NCBI GenBank assembly: GCA_035048485.1
Contig: CM068583.1
Span: forward strand, 49,008,790-49,072,789
Source of the DNA: Pteria penguin
Taxonomy: Eukaryota > Mollusca > Bivalvia > Pterioida > Pteriidae
Direction: 5' to 3'
Length of the DNA: 64,000 nucleotides
In this document: piece by piece, positions 10,825 through 20,547 of the stretch
How positions within the stretch are numbered: the stretch's first letter is position 1
How the letters are laid out: the number at the start of each line of letters is the position of its first letter
Program-made: the position numbers and the translations under genes
Notes under the pieces: generated by a model
What the model was told of the DNA's origin: nothing
Databases searched by the model: none
The model's input: only the letters and a program-made list of their open reading frames with translations

Positions 10825-11100
10825 ATGGATATCCACCCAAAGTTATTATTTCATCGGGAAAATTCAAATGATAACACGCGTTTTTGGTCCATACAGCATC
10901 GACCTCGAACTAGAAAAACAACAGTACGAACGAATACCACAAAAGATAAGACAAAACAGTGTTTTTGCTATGAATGTGTGGAGAGCCTGAGTACAAAATC
11001 AGAATTCAAAACCGAATACATCGTTGGAGGAGTACTCTGTTGTACCTGTTTCTATCAACAATACATCGGAACCAGAGTTAAAGGAGCATGGTCCCATTGA
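10825..11100 (+). CDS. Hypothetical 91-codon Cys-rich ORF, probably a fragment
   Basis: An ATG-initiated open frame with a basic middle (RPRTRKTTVRT) and a compact cysteine cluster: CFCYEC, then after 22 residues CCTC. The spacing suggests a possible metal-binding knuckle, but I do not recognise the family. The last codons and the stop are supplied by the inverted-repeat element that begins at 11078, so the natural C-terminus is lost. It could be a broken exon or part of another mobile element. Confidence 0.25.
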   Translation: MDIHPKLLFHRENSNDNTRFWSIQHRPRTRKTTVRTNTTKDKTKQCFCYECVESLSTKSEFKTEYIVGGVLCCTCFYQQYIGTRVKGAWSH

Positions 11101-11682
11101 AGTCGGGAAAAGTATAAAGAAAATGTAAACGGATTTCTTAAACGGCAATCGATTGCTAGTATATTATCTAAGATGTGTAAAAAGTATCGTTACCAAAGTC
11201 GATGTTGTTAACGAGATATGCCCGTTTTAAATTTGCAACATACCCAGGCCAACTCCTTGAATATTAATGAGGTCGGTCAGAGGAAATCACGTGACAATGA
11301 AACTCGAGCTTTACCCTATTCTAACACTTGTTCCACTTTTTTTCGCCTCTGAGTTTGTGTATAGTTATTTTCTACCACACGTTTGCTTTTCTCGTGCCCG
11401 TATTCCTACAAGTGAACCATTTTTGTTGTTTTCTACAGTGAATATCCGCGCACGCGCATGATTATGGGCGGAGCATCGCCTTATTTGGGGAATTGATACC
11501 AACCGATCGAATTTAATTCGACTCAACTACCTTTATTCTACGAAAACATTGAGGGATTTTTGTTTTAAATTTTGCAACTTACACAAAGTTTATAATTTAT
11601 GTAATACAGGAAAAATAAGATATTGTCGTAATTTATCCTTTTCATGCTAAAATTTTCCAGTCTCGGACTATGTCCCTTTAAA
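11078..11682. mobile_element. 605 bp inverted-repeat (MITE-like) element
   Basis: TTAAAGGAGCATGGTCC at the left end matches the reverse complement of the right end, TTAAAGGGACATAGTCC, at 14 of 17 positions. Nothing inside looks coding. A CpG-rich patch (CGCGCACGCGCATG) lies near 11448. Its left end interrupts the Cys-rich ORF. Confidence 0.6.
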
Positions 11683-12684
11683 TTATTGGCTATGCCGTTT
11701 TGTTAATGAGGCACGTCGTCAGGACGGTAAATGAATTTATCATTTATCTTTTAATAGTTTTTCATGAAACAGATAAATATATAATTTTTTTTATTTCATT
11801 GGTGGGATAATGTCAAGAAAGGCATTCGAACACATGACCTTTTTTATTTGAAAAAAATTAGTTTCGAAACTAATACAATCTTAAATACGAATTAAGAACA
11901 TTTGTTGAAGTAATGTTCATTAAATGCTTAAATAGAATAACAATAATAATAATAATTTCACATCTTCAGACTATGTTTGAAGAAACAGGAATAAAATCAT
12001 TCCGGTGGAGTTTATAGTTGTTCGACGCTTTACGATGCTGGATTTGAAAAACAAGAAATTATGCAGGGCGGTGGTCATAGGAGTACAGCTGTTCGGACGT
12101 ACAAGCGGCCATCTGAAACCAAACTTCAGAATATATCTGATGCATCGTAACCGCCACCACCTAAGAATTATGACAAGGAGAATTTCCCGCCACTAACTTT
12201 GCCGACTCTTAACACTCAGTCAACTGAAAATTATACACAAGATCCCTCTTCTTCTCAAACCGGTGTCTTAAAAATTGAAATTCTGGAATGCATCAACTCC
12301 ATCATTTTAATTAAAAATGCGAAAGAGATAGAATTATCTTTGTAAAATTATATAGACGTGATGTGGTTCATGTAATTTTTCATCACTATCGGAATTAAAT
12401 TAAAATCTATCGACAGCCTTATGTATTTTTTTCTTTATTCAATTCGACCTATAGTCTATTCGAGCCAAGGCTATTTCTGGCAATAACTAGATTTTGTTCG
12501 AGTGGACTCGTCGTTCTCTTCCAATCAAATGCAGTGACGTGTAGAGCTCTGGACTTGGTGCGCACTAAGTGAAATATTGAAGGCAATTATCTATTGTCCA
12601 AAGGTGTGAACCATGTACTAATATTCTTTTATCAAATTCCGGCTGACCAACACACCTAAAAACAAGATTTGACATAAGACAGAA
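11683..12684. other. Non-coding stretch, nothing recognised
   Basis: AT-rich sequence with no long open frame, conserved motif, inverted repeat or tandem repeat that I could support. Confidence 0.6.
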
Positions 12685-13030
12685 GAGCTCGCCGGTGGCA
12701 ACCAAATTTAAATAGCAAAAGTTTTTATAAGTACGTCAATCTTCAGGGTCATGTTCAGAGCATAAAAAATGATACTTAATGAATGGTCTTGCCACTAGGA
12801 ATACACACGTGAAATCGTTAATTAGTTAAGTCCTATCTCTTACTGTTCATAAATTATATAACCAATGTTAAAGTTTTTAAAAAGTAGGTCAAACTTCAAG
12901 GTCAAGGTCAAAACGTAAAAGAATTTGATACCTAATGAAATGTCTTGTAACAAGAAATACAAACATAGAATAGTTAAGCCCTATCTCTTATTGTTCGTAA
13001 GTTATGACCAGAGTTAAAGCTGTATACCCT
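12685..13030 (+). repeat. CAAGGTC-rich dispersed repeat, partial copy
   Basis: AGAGCTCGCCGGTGGCAAC is followed by two diverged units with AGGTCAAACTTCAAGGTCAA, AATGAAATGTCTTG and AAGCCCTATCTCTTA. It belongs to the family at 3189-3723. A third partial unit follows at 13615-13800. The intervening 13031-13614 holds no supported gene. Confidence 0.6.
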
Positions 13031-13614
13031 ATGTTCGCTAGTACAGTGCATATTACAGGTTATGATTTATTCTAAATTGTTTTGATTATATATATATAAG
13101 CCTAAAACATGTTAAAAAAGAACCCTTGCAAATGTTGTGATCAAATTCGTCGTATTAAGTGAAATATGGCTGTCTAAATCGCGATGTTTGTAAACAGAAT
13201 GTTTACAACCTACTTATTACGTGATTCAATTCGGAAGTCGCCGCATCATGGAACTGATGGAGGGCGAGGTAAATAAACTTGACGAGTAACTTTAAAAATC
13301 TGCATTCAAGTCTGTTATAGTTAGTATTTACTGAAATTGTTTTCTTTTTTAGTCTCCATTCATCGTATTTGTTTTGATTATACTGCGCATGCGCGAAGTC
13401 AGGTAACAGTTGTATTTATGGATTACCCACTTTATTTACGAAGTATTTTATCTTTTTATTTTGATATTTCCGAGGGTTTGAAGCAACAAAAAAAAAAATG
13501 GTATTTATGCAAAGTTAATAACTTCAGCCATACGAGAAAAATACAGTTTTTCTTTTTCATGCCCTAAATTTTGAAATTATACCGAATTGTAGGGTACACA
13601 ACTTTAAAGATTTT

Positions 13615-13800
13615 TGTAAGTAGGTCAAACGTCAAGGTCAAGGTCACAAGGTCAAAAAGTTTGGTACCGAATGAAAGGTCGTCACAAGGAATACACACAT
13701 AAATTATGGAAATCCTATCTCTTGGTGTTCACAAGGTTAAAGATTTTGTCTGAGCACGATGCCGCCGCCGCCGACGACGACGACGCTGAGGTACCACCAT
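13615..13800 (+). repeat. CAAGGTC-rich dispersed repeat with a GCC/GAC trinucleotide end
   Basis: AGGTCAAACGTCAAGGTCAA and GGTACCGAATGAAAGGTC mark the same family. It ends in a GCCGCC then GACGACGACG run and is followed by a G homopolymer at about 13813. Non-coding. Confidence 0.6.
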
Positions 13801-14109
13801 GACCAAGTTAAGGGGGGGGGGGGTTAGGTCTGATACGAGCTCTGTCTGCTAGTGATAAATGACACTAATAAACCTAGTATCCTATTAAGTTATGTTACTA
13901 AAACAGAGACCGGAAATATCATCTATATACAGGCCGCAGTTCAAGATATAAAACAAAAATATGGCCACTTGACGTAGGCATTTCAAAATAATGAACACAA
14001 ACATATTTTTCAAATAGCATTCTATTTCATTTTAAAAAATATTTTTAAAAATTGTAGTAAATTGTTAAGCTTGAATCTTTGCTTAAAGATTAAGAAATAA
14101 GTGTAGCAT

Positions 14110-14350
14110 ATTAAAAGTTGGTTTATTCCGAGTTAATTTAGTGTCTGATCAAACTTGCAGTTGCGCTCAACCATGTGAAGATTCTTTCCATTTTTTTTTT
14201 TTGCTGAGGTGCCCTTATTATAATAATAGATTTGACATATTTACTGCCTTGGGTCAGTTCCAGCTTTTAACTGTCGATAAACTATTGTTTAGTGGTATAT
14301 CATTAAGTAGTGAAGAAAATAAAAAGATTCTTTCTGTTCAAAAGTTTTAG
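14110..14350 (+). pseudogene. LINE ORF2 C-terminal fragment (second LINE)
   Basis: The open frame from 14141 (no ATG) reads CSCAQPCEDSFHFFF, LRCPYYNNRFDIF and LDKLL-type sequence. This matches the Cys/His motif and tail found at the end of LINE ORF2 proteins; compare CPFC and HFVLVCPTY in the LINE at 3823-8685. Nothing upstream looks like reverse transcriptase, so this is a 5'-truncated copy, the usual product of incomplete reverse transcription. It differs clearly from the intact LINE and is a different family. Confidence 0.6.
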
Positions 14351-14639
14351 CTATCTTCCGAGAGATTCTGAATCAGTAAATAAGGGTCACTATGTATATC
14401 ATTATCATCTTTTCTTCTTTTTCTTCTTCTTCTCAATGTTGTAATAAGTTATGCCCAAACCCATTTCAATTAATGAAATGAAATATGTTTAAACATTTCA
14501 TTTCAAATCGTTTAAATCTTGTTAAAATTTTATTAAGACTGAATAAATGTAGGAAAAGTCTCTGTCAGATCAGTAAATCCGGGTACTTACAAACAACCAT
14601 AAACTTGTGATGTTAAAATTTGCCATTAAAATACAAAAC

Positions 14640-15799
14640 AAGAGGCCCAAATGGGCCTATATCGCTCACCTGATTACCTAGATTATCAGTCATGCTGGAA
14701 GGAAGAAGTTACTTATTTTTGCATTACTGTGACTAAGTCAACACAAATGTTGAAAATATGTCAAATTTTATTTCAGACCAGAACAAAAACCAACAACAGT
14801 TTTTTTGCACATCCATTTAGGTGATTTTGATATTAAGCATTTGCTTTGTCTCTGCAAGATGTGATTCAGGGCAACAAGTTTGTCATTTTCTTTTGGTGGG
14901 ACCTTTTGTTGACTGATTTCAAGTCTTGGTCATGAACAATTGTTTTAAATATTGTCCAGATCCAACTTAAAATGGCCTAATTTCATATGTTGAATGTTGA
15001 GAAACATCTAAAAACTTATTTAGATGTGTAAAGAAATGAAAAAAAAAAATTGACCACAGCAGGATTTGAACCGCTACTCTCCAAATTTTAATTACCAAGT
15101 GGTATATATATCATTGCGAGACCTATTTTTTAAAAATGGTATAGCACCATCTGTTGACCAATTTGGATGAAAGGTACAAAATTGATAGAGGACCTATAGT
15201 ACTTCATGTATACCATGTTTCATTAAAATCTTTCATGTGGTATAACAGCAGAAATTAAAACTGTGAAGAATTGTCCCTATACACCCTCATTTGGAAGTCT
15301 TAAAAATTCACAGAAAATCCAAAAATTGAGGTATTGACAAAATTCTTTTAAGATAACGTTCCTTACCATAATTATGATCAAAAATGTCCACAAGAAATCA
15401 TCATTATCAATTAACTAGAAAATATGACACTTTTCTGTCCAAACAGATGTGGAAAAAATTTCTAAAATTTGATTTTGGAAGGGAACCAAAATGACAAGAC
15501 TTCTTCACTCATCCGTCTAGATCATTTCTATGCATTCTGTTTGTCTCTGTATACAGCCAGTATGAAGAATAAGATTGTCAAAGGAGGGTACTCTTTTCTG
15601 ACCTACTTTTGACTGTGGTGGCGTCACCTGTAAAGAGGTCTGGACGAAAACGAAAGAATTTGAAGGGGATCATAAGTGATTTATTTCTACCAAGATTTAT
15701 TAAAATATTAGGAACCAGTTAACGACGGACGGACGACCGACGACAGACTACGATTGATCACAATAGCTCACTTGAGCCTTCGGCTCAGGTGAACTAAAA
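14640..15799 (+). mobile_element. Helitron/Helentron-like non-autonomous element, copy 1
   Basis: Begins AACAAGAGGCCCAAATGGGC (a GGCCC/GGGCC hairpin) and ends with a hairpin of AGCTCACTTGAGCC pairing with GGCTCAGGTGA, followed by ACTAAAA. It aligns over most of its length with 55944-56990 and with 58120-58620. It contains a B-box-like sequence on the minus strand (15062-15072) beside an A-run at 15040-15049. No rep/helicase protein is present. The Helitron/Helentron assignment rests on the terminal hairpin and the lack of inverted repeats. It is inference, not proof. Confidence 0.6.
15062..15072 (-). promoter_or_regulatory. Pol III B-box-like site inside the element
   Basis: On the minus strand the sequence reads GGTTCAAATCC, a good match to the B box of tRNA genes. 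Downstream on that strand is a T-run that could end pol III transcription. The second copy keeps the same site at 56368-56378. No convincing A box is visible, so this is a tRNA-like relic at best. Confidence 0.35.
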
Positions 15800-16258
15800 G
15801 ATGTTACCTATGGCACTCGGAAGAGGTCATCATAGGGGATAAAACATGAATTCGTGTTCTTCTGAGCCCGGCATAAAGCGGAAAAAGGTAAATAGAAATA
15901 TGAAGACAGATGAAGACAACCGAAGATACCAAATCGTACGTTGAATTCGGACTGTGAAGAAACTACTGTGCGGCTTACGAGATACTTCAAACATCAAGAA
16001 GCACCAGTACCAGGATCAAAACCGGAATTAAGCAGTATTTTTGGTACAGTTTATAAAGAAAATAATGATAGAGAAAGTTGTAGAAGATTACGAACAAGTC
16101 AGTTCTAGATCCTGTAACCGCAGAATCATTATTTCTCTGTGTACATACTTACAACTGCTATCGAGTACACTTTTTATACTAAAACAGCATGAAAACTCTG
16201 ACATCCTCTAACATCCCTGTCACGTGACTTATGACACCACCCTAATATGTATGATTCG
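15800..16258. other. Non-coding stretch, nothing recognised
   Basis: Between the Helitron-like element and the SINE. Only short open frames without conserved motifs. Confidence 0.6.
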
Positions 16259-16272
16259 CTCAGAGAATCAAA

Positions 16273-16540
16273 GCCGGCGTGGCCTAGTGGTATCGCGCTG
16301 GACTCCTAATCGGGAGGCGGGGGTTCGATTCCCGCTCTGGTCATGCCGGTGTCCTGTCTTTCGGATGAGACAGCAAAAACCGAGGTCCCGTGTCGTGATA
16401 TGCATGGCACGTTAAAAATCCCTCACTGCTTCGGGTGGGTCCGTTGAAAAGGTCAAAATTTATATGCCCCGCATCAGGCAGATGCCGTCACCATATACGA
16501 GAAATATTCGTGGTGTGACGTTAAACAAAAATCAATCAAT
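16273..16540 (+). mobile_element. Full-length tRNA-derived SINE
   Basis: The tRNA-like head starts GCCGGCGTGGCC, with A box TGGCCTAGTGG (16280-16290) and B box GGTTCGATTCC (16322-16332). The body (TTTCGGATGAGACAG, CCGAGGTCCCGTGTC, GGCACGTTAAAAATCCCTC) recurs in the other SINEs here and resembles conserved domains of molluscan SINEs. It ends in ATCAATCAAT. It is flanked by the perfect 10 bp duplication CTCAGAGAAT (16259-16268 and 16541-16550), so insertion was by target-primed reverse transcription. This is the best-preserved copy in the window. Confidence 0.92.
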
Positions 16541-16959
16541 CTCAGAGAATTACGTTTGGAAAGGGCCTTCCATAAGAAGCCATCTCTACCAGTATTAGAG
16601 GACTTACCGTGTACATCAATAATGCGATGCACATGAACAAACGACTATGTAGAAAGGAAGGAAAAGTACCTTAAATGCGTGTAATAATTGATTTTGTCAT
16701 AAAATTTACGATTATGGCCCGCAAATATGCATTACTTTCTAAACAACCCACGTACATTTCGAAGTAAACGTTCTCTCTTCAGATGAATACCGACAGTGGT
16801 AGAAGCTTTGTGTTTCTCTTCCACTGTACAGATACTTGGATCACAGAAATTATTATTCTTTGTCTGAATATGTAAAAACAATATTTAGTCTCGTTCTAAT
16901 ATGAAAATGTTTTGTTACAAGTAATACATTTGAAAAATGTAAATTTGAAACAAGTTGCT

Positions 16960-17215
16960 CCAGGGGTATTGCATTTGATTTCTACCCGACGAACTAGGTT
17001 CGATTCAGATAAAAAAGATTCGAATTCCTAGCTTCATATCTGTCATATGGCTGAGCCAGTAAAAATCAAGGCACAGTGTTTAACATCGAGTCCCGAATGA
17101 GGTTGGCACGTTCAAGATTCGTTAATATCAGCTGTTAGCAAGCAAGCTTGTGCTGCCATCATGTAGATCAAATGATTCTGGTTATGTGTTAAACATTGAT
17201 CAAACATTGATTGTC
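16960..17215 (+). mobile_element. Degenerate SINE-like sequence
   Basis: Contains a B-box-like AGGTTCGATTCAG, a diverged version of the SINE middle (TTGGCACGTTCAAGATTCGT, GCTGCCATCATGTAGA) and the tail-like AAACATTGATCAAACATTGA. It is too diverged to place ends. It may be a second SINE family. Confidence 0.4.
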
Positions 17216-17496
17216 TCTATCCACCCAAAATTACAGTTTAAATGCGGGTGAACTGAATACCAGACAGACCGGACTAAAATGGTATATGCCTCAGTCCCCG
17301 ATAATACGGGATTTAATGTTGTCTAATGTCACAGAAAAGGACAAAAAGAAGAACTCCGTGCACTTGAAAATACAAAACAAAAAACGAATCTTGCAATCTA
17401 TTTTATGGACATCGGGAACTGCGTATGAATAGTAATACAGGCACAGGTATGTAGTGAACTGTGGTCTACATGTAAAACATTAGTTGTTGCGATCAA

Positions 17497-19089
17497 TCAT
17501 TTGGGTTTTGAAAGTTCAAAATTTTTGAGATACAAAGGTTTTACATCCGGCTCATCTGCTGCTTTAATATGAAATGTTTCAATGTTATCTTCTAAACAGG
17601 GTGTTTCGTAGTCTATATATGGTTCAATATCTTTCTCGAATTCGTCTTCTCTCAAGCTATGTAACCAGTTGAACACTTTGAGATTCCTATGAGACCGATC
17701 AAGTTTCTGATTCTTCGTCCATTGCTCTATGTCTTTTACACGAATTTCGTGATAACGTGGTCTGCCCATGCGCACTTTTATGTCATTTTGGATGACCTGA
17801 CTCAGAGCTGGTGAAATTCGTATTCTTTGGACAATTTTAGGTACATTAGCATAATCTTCACCGACCATATACGGAAATTCTTCGTGTCGTGCCACAGGTC
17901 TCTGCATGCTGTTATTTTGTCCCATACCAGTAACACGGTTAATCGCTGCTGAAGTTGCAATTATGCGTTTTTGAACCCTCTCTGTTAATCCCATTCTCAA
18001 ATCCATTTCTAGAATTTCCCTGTCCCCTTTCCACATTTGCACAGGCTGGTGTTCCGAATCTGTCGAAAGGGATTGAACTGATGGGGTATTCGGAACAACA
18101 TCAGATGTTATGCTCGATTTTGATGACGCTTTTGAAAATTGAGACGATACTATGGAGCGTCGAGTGAGTTGTCGACGTAACTGCTGTCTTTGCTTTTGTA
18201 ATGCTAATTTTTCTTTCAAACGTTGCTGGCGAATTTCTTCCAGGTTGATAGGTTTACTCTGTGGTTTAGCTCCTGCAGACAGAGTTCTCTTAATGCGAGG
18301 TCGTTGCGGTTTAATTACATATTTTTTCTTATTATTACTTAAACTATCACTTCTCTCACGAGAATACGTTAACTTCACACCAAACGTCAGTCCGGATTTA
18401 AACAGCGCCACCTGCTCGTCTTTTTCCAGCAGATGAAATTGTTCCGATTCATCATCGTCATAACCTGTCATATTATCGATTCGCATTGCATTCTGGGACC
18501 TCATAAATTTATCAAATGCTCCTTTAGACTTCTTTTTTGCAAATTCTTCCCAATTGACTTCTTTCGGAGTCTCTCTTCCAATCGCCGATGTTACCCTAGA
18601 TCCGACAATTCGTTTTCGACGTCTGCTTCTTATCGCGTTATTAGAATGGATTGCTGATGAAACACTTTTACCAGTAGAACATGTTAAGAGAGATATTTTA
18701 GTCTCTAAAGACTCGTCACTCGAAACTCTCTTTAAGTTAGGTTTTTTCCCCAATCTCCCAGAATACACAAGTTGTCTTTTTGGTTTCGCCAAAGGCTCTA
18801 TGGGAACAATGACGTAATCACTCATCCATGACTGTAGAGCACGTGACAGGCGTCCTTCGTCGTCAAAGTACTCATCAGAACCACTCATTTCTGAGAACGC
18901 GTAATCATCTGTAATAGTATCAAGTCCCTGAATAAATGACGAACTTAAACTCTTGCGTGAACGAGCACTTTTGGATTCAACAAGATTACAGGTATCAACA
19001 CTGTTTCTTGATCTAGCGCTCTTGGACATCCGTCGTGCGCTGTCTATGAACTCCTCGACGCGATCATAATTTTCAAACAACAAACCCAT
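17497..19089 (-). CDS. Uncharacterised 530-residue basic, serine-rich protein
   Basis: One uninterrupted frame, starting at the first ATG. I do not recognise the family. The N-terminus repeats SKSARSR (residues 22-28 and 39-45). An acidic patch (SDEYFDDEGR) follows at 71-80. Basic clusters include RSRRRKRIVG near 155, which could act as a nuclear signal. A Glu/Lys/Gln/Arg-rich stretch at about 282-310 (LKEKLALQKQRQQLRR) predicts a helix or short coiled coil. The C-terminal 100 residues look folded (RPRYHEIRVKDIEQW, LKVFNWLHSLREDEF). There is no signal peptide, membrane segment or catalytic motif. The length and non-repetitive sequence make it a real gene, intronless here. It could also be the last exon of a longer gene, because the frame stays open a little upstream of the ATG. 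Confidence 0.8.
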   Translation of the reverse strand: MGLLFENYDRVEEFIDSARRMSKSARSRNSVDTCNLVESKSARSRKSLSSSFIQGLDTITDDYAFSEMSGSDEYFDDEGRLSRALQSWMSDYVIVPIEPLAKPKRQLVYSGRLGKKPNLKRVSSDESLETKISLLTCSTGKSVSSAIHSNNAIRSRRRKRIVGSRVTSAIGRETPKEVNWEEFAKKKSKGAFDKFMRSQNAMRIDNMTGYDDDESEQFHLLEKDEQVALFKSGLTFGVKLTYSRERSDSLSNNKKKYVIKPQRPRIKRTLSAGAKPQSKPINLEEIRQQRLKEKLALQKQRQQLRRQLTRRSIVSSQFSKASSKSSITSDVVPNTPSVQSLSTDSEHQPVQMWKGDREILEMDLRMGLTERVQKRIIATSAAINRVTGMGQNNSMQRPVARHEEFPYMVGEDYANVPKIVQRIRISPALSQVIQNDIKVRMGRPRYHEIRVKDIEQWTKNQKLDRSHRNLKVFNWLHSLREDEFEKDIEPYIDYETPCLEDNIETFHIKAADEPDVKPLYLKNFELSKPK

Positions 19090-20325
19090 CGTCTCCAACG
19101 CGACACGGAGTAAAAATAATGTAAACTAACGAGATTGCCTTTTACTAGCTGGTTAAGTATTTGATCGTAACTGCGACTTCAAGTGGATGTCTTGACTTGG
19201 TGGTCTTCTAGTATTTACAAACAAATTTATCGATGTATGTGTATTACGCGCGAGATTAATACATTGGAATCGAAATCTGGATTAAAATTCCCTTCCATAT
19301 GCCGAGATCATCCCTCGTTACGTGAATGTCTCAAACTTCTAATCCGCTAATCAACAACATAATCCCATATAATCGCCGGATTAACGCCTTCGTGTACCTA
19401 CAACGAGAGAGAAAACCGTACACAACATTTGTTAATATCAATAAAATGCCCAACTAGAAGAAATTATCTGGAATAGAAGTCTGGATTTTAAAGCTTAAAT
19501 GGAAATATTGGTATTAGGAAATCAATTATGCTGTTTTATTTATTGGCGTGTTTAAACATATTGGCCCCTGTCATAGAAAATTCACTTTGCGACGAGCTGA
19601 CAGAAATGTATACTACTAAAGAAGAGTAATGCTTTCGTTTGCGATTTAATTGAACGATATCAGATACATTTAGCATAGGTCAGGGGAAAGTAGCACTGAA
19701 GTTAAACTAATCAATTAGCAACGATAACTCGTCTGCCTGCTTCCACTCAGTTAGATGTATCTGACACTCCGTCTGCTCATTTTCAGGATAAACAATCAAA
19801 ATTGCTTAATCTATATACATGTAGTTTGGAAAATGACAATGTAAACATGACAGTGAAAAAGACAGTGAGCATTGATCTCATATTTCTAGATTTCTGACTC
19901 CATATCAATCAGATAGCCCTCAATTCTTAAAACATCCTTACTGAAAAAAAATGAAGAAATACCTGGGACTAGAAAAGTTTTGAATTAAAGCTCTAGCTGC
20001 CAACAGAAATAAAATCCCATTTAAGGCAAACCATAACACATTAATTCGTTTATATAGTTTCAGCATCTTTAAATCATAATACAATGATTTAGGCTCCGAG
20101 CTCAAGTTTAATTTCTATGATTTTGTTCTTGTATATTATGCTATTGTCATTTTTTGTGTGCAGGTCCTTGGTGATTTGTGTCATACAGCTTTGTCAGATG
20201 TCTTCTGTTTTCTCTTTTATTTCTAACAGAAAGGGCGGGTATTTTTTTCTAACCAATTATACTTAATCTCAACTACTAAGTGAATTTTGATGTAGCTTGG
20301 TAGGACCAAGATACTCAAGATTAAT
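19090..20325. other. Upstream region of the 530-codon gene, otherwise empty
   Basis: This is the 5' flank of the minus-strand gene and should contain its promoter. I could not identify a convincing TATA box or initiator. The rest is AT-rich without coding signal or repeats. Confidence 0.5.
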
Positions 20326-20547
20326 TGATTGATTGATTATTGCTTTACGTCACTCCATGATTATTTCGCCGATATGACGACGTCATCTACCTGATGCATT
20401 GCATAGAAATTTATACCTTTGCAACGGACCCTTTAGAAGCAAGGAGGGATCTTTTACGTGCCACGCCAACCGTGACATAGGACCTCGGTTTTACTGTCTC
20501 ATCCGAAAGACAGGACACCAATTCTCCCACAGTGGGAGTCGAACTGA
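20326..20547 (-). mobile_element. SINE truncated at its B box, joined to a satellite
   Basis: Minus-strand copy of the SINE at 16273. The tail (ATTGATTGATTGATTATTG) is on the left, and the body complement includes GTCTCATCCGAAAGACAGGA. The tRNA head stops at GGGAGTCGAACT, the complement of the B box, where the 67 bp satellite begins without spacer. The A-box half is missing. Confidence 0.85.

Noticed and set aside
13246..13275. Possible short first exon (ATGGAACTGATGGAGGGCGAG followed by a GT donor)
   Set aside because: The start context and donor look good, but no downstream exon in frame can be found in the window, so it stays unsupported.
16273..16345. Free-standing tRNA gene
   Set aside because: The A and B boxes belong to the head of a SINE with body, tail and target duplication. 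No functional tRNA fold is implied.
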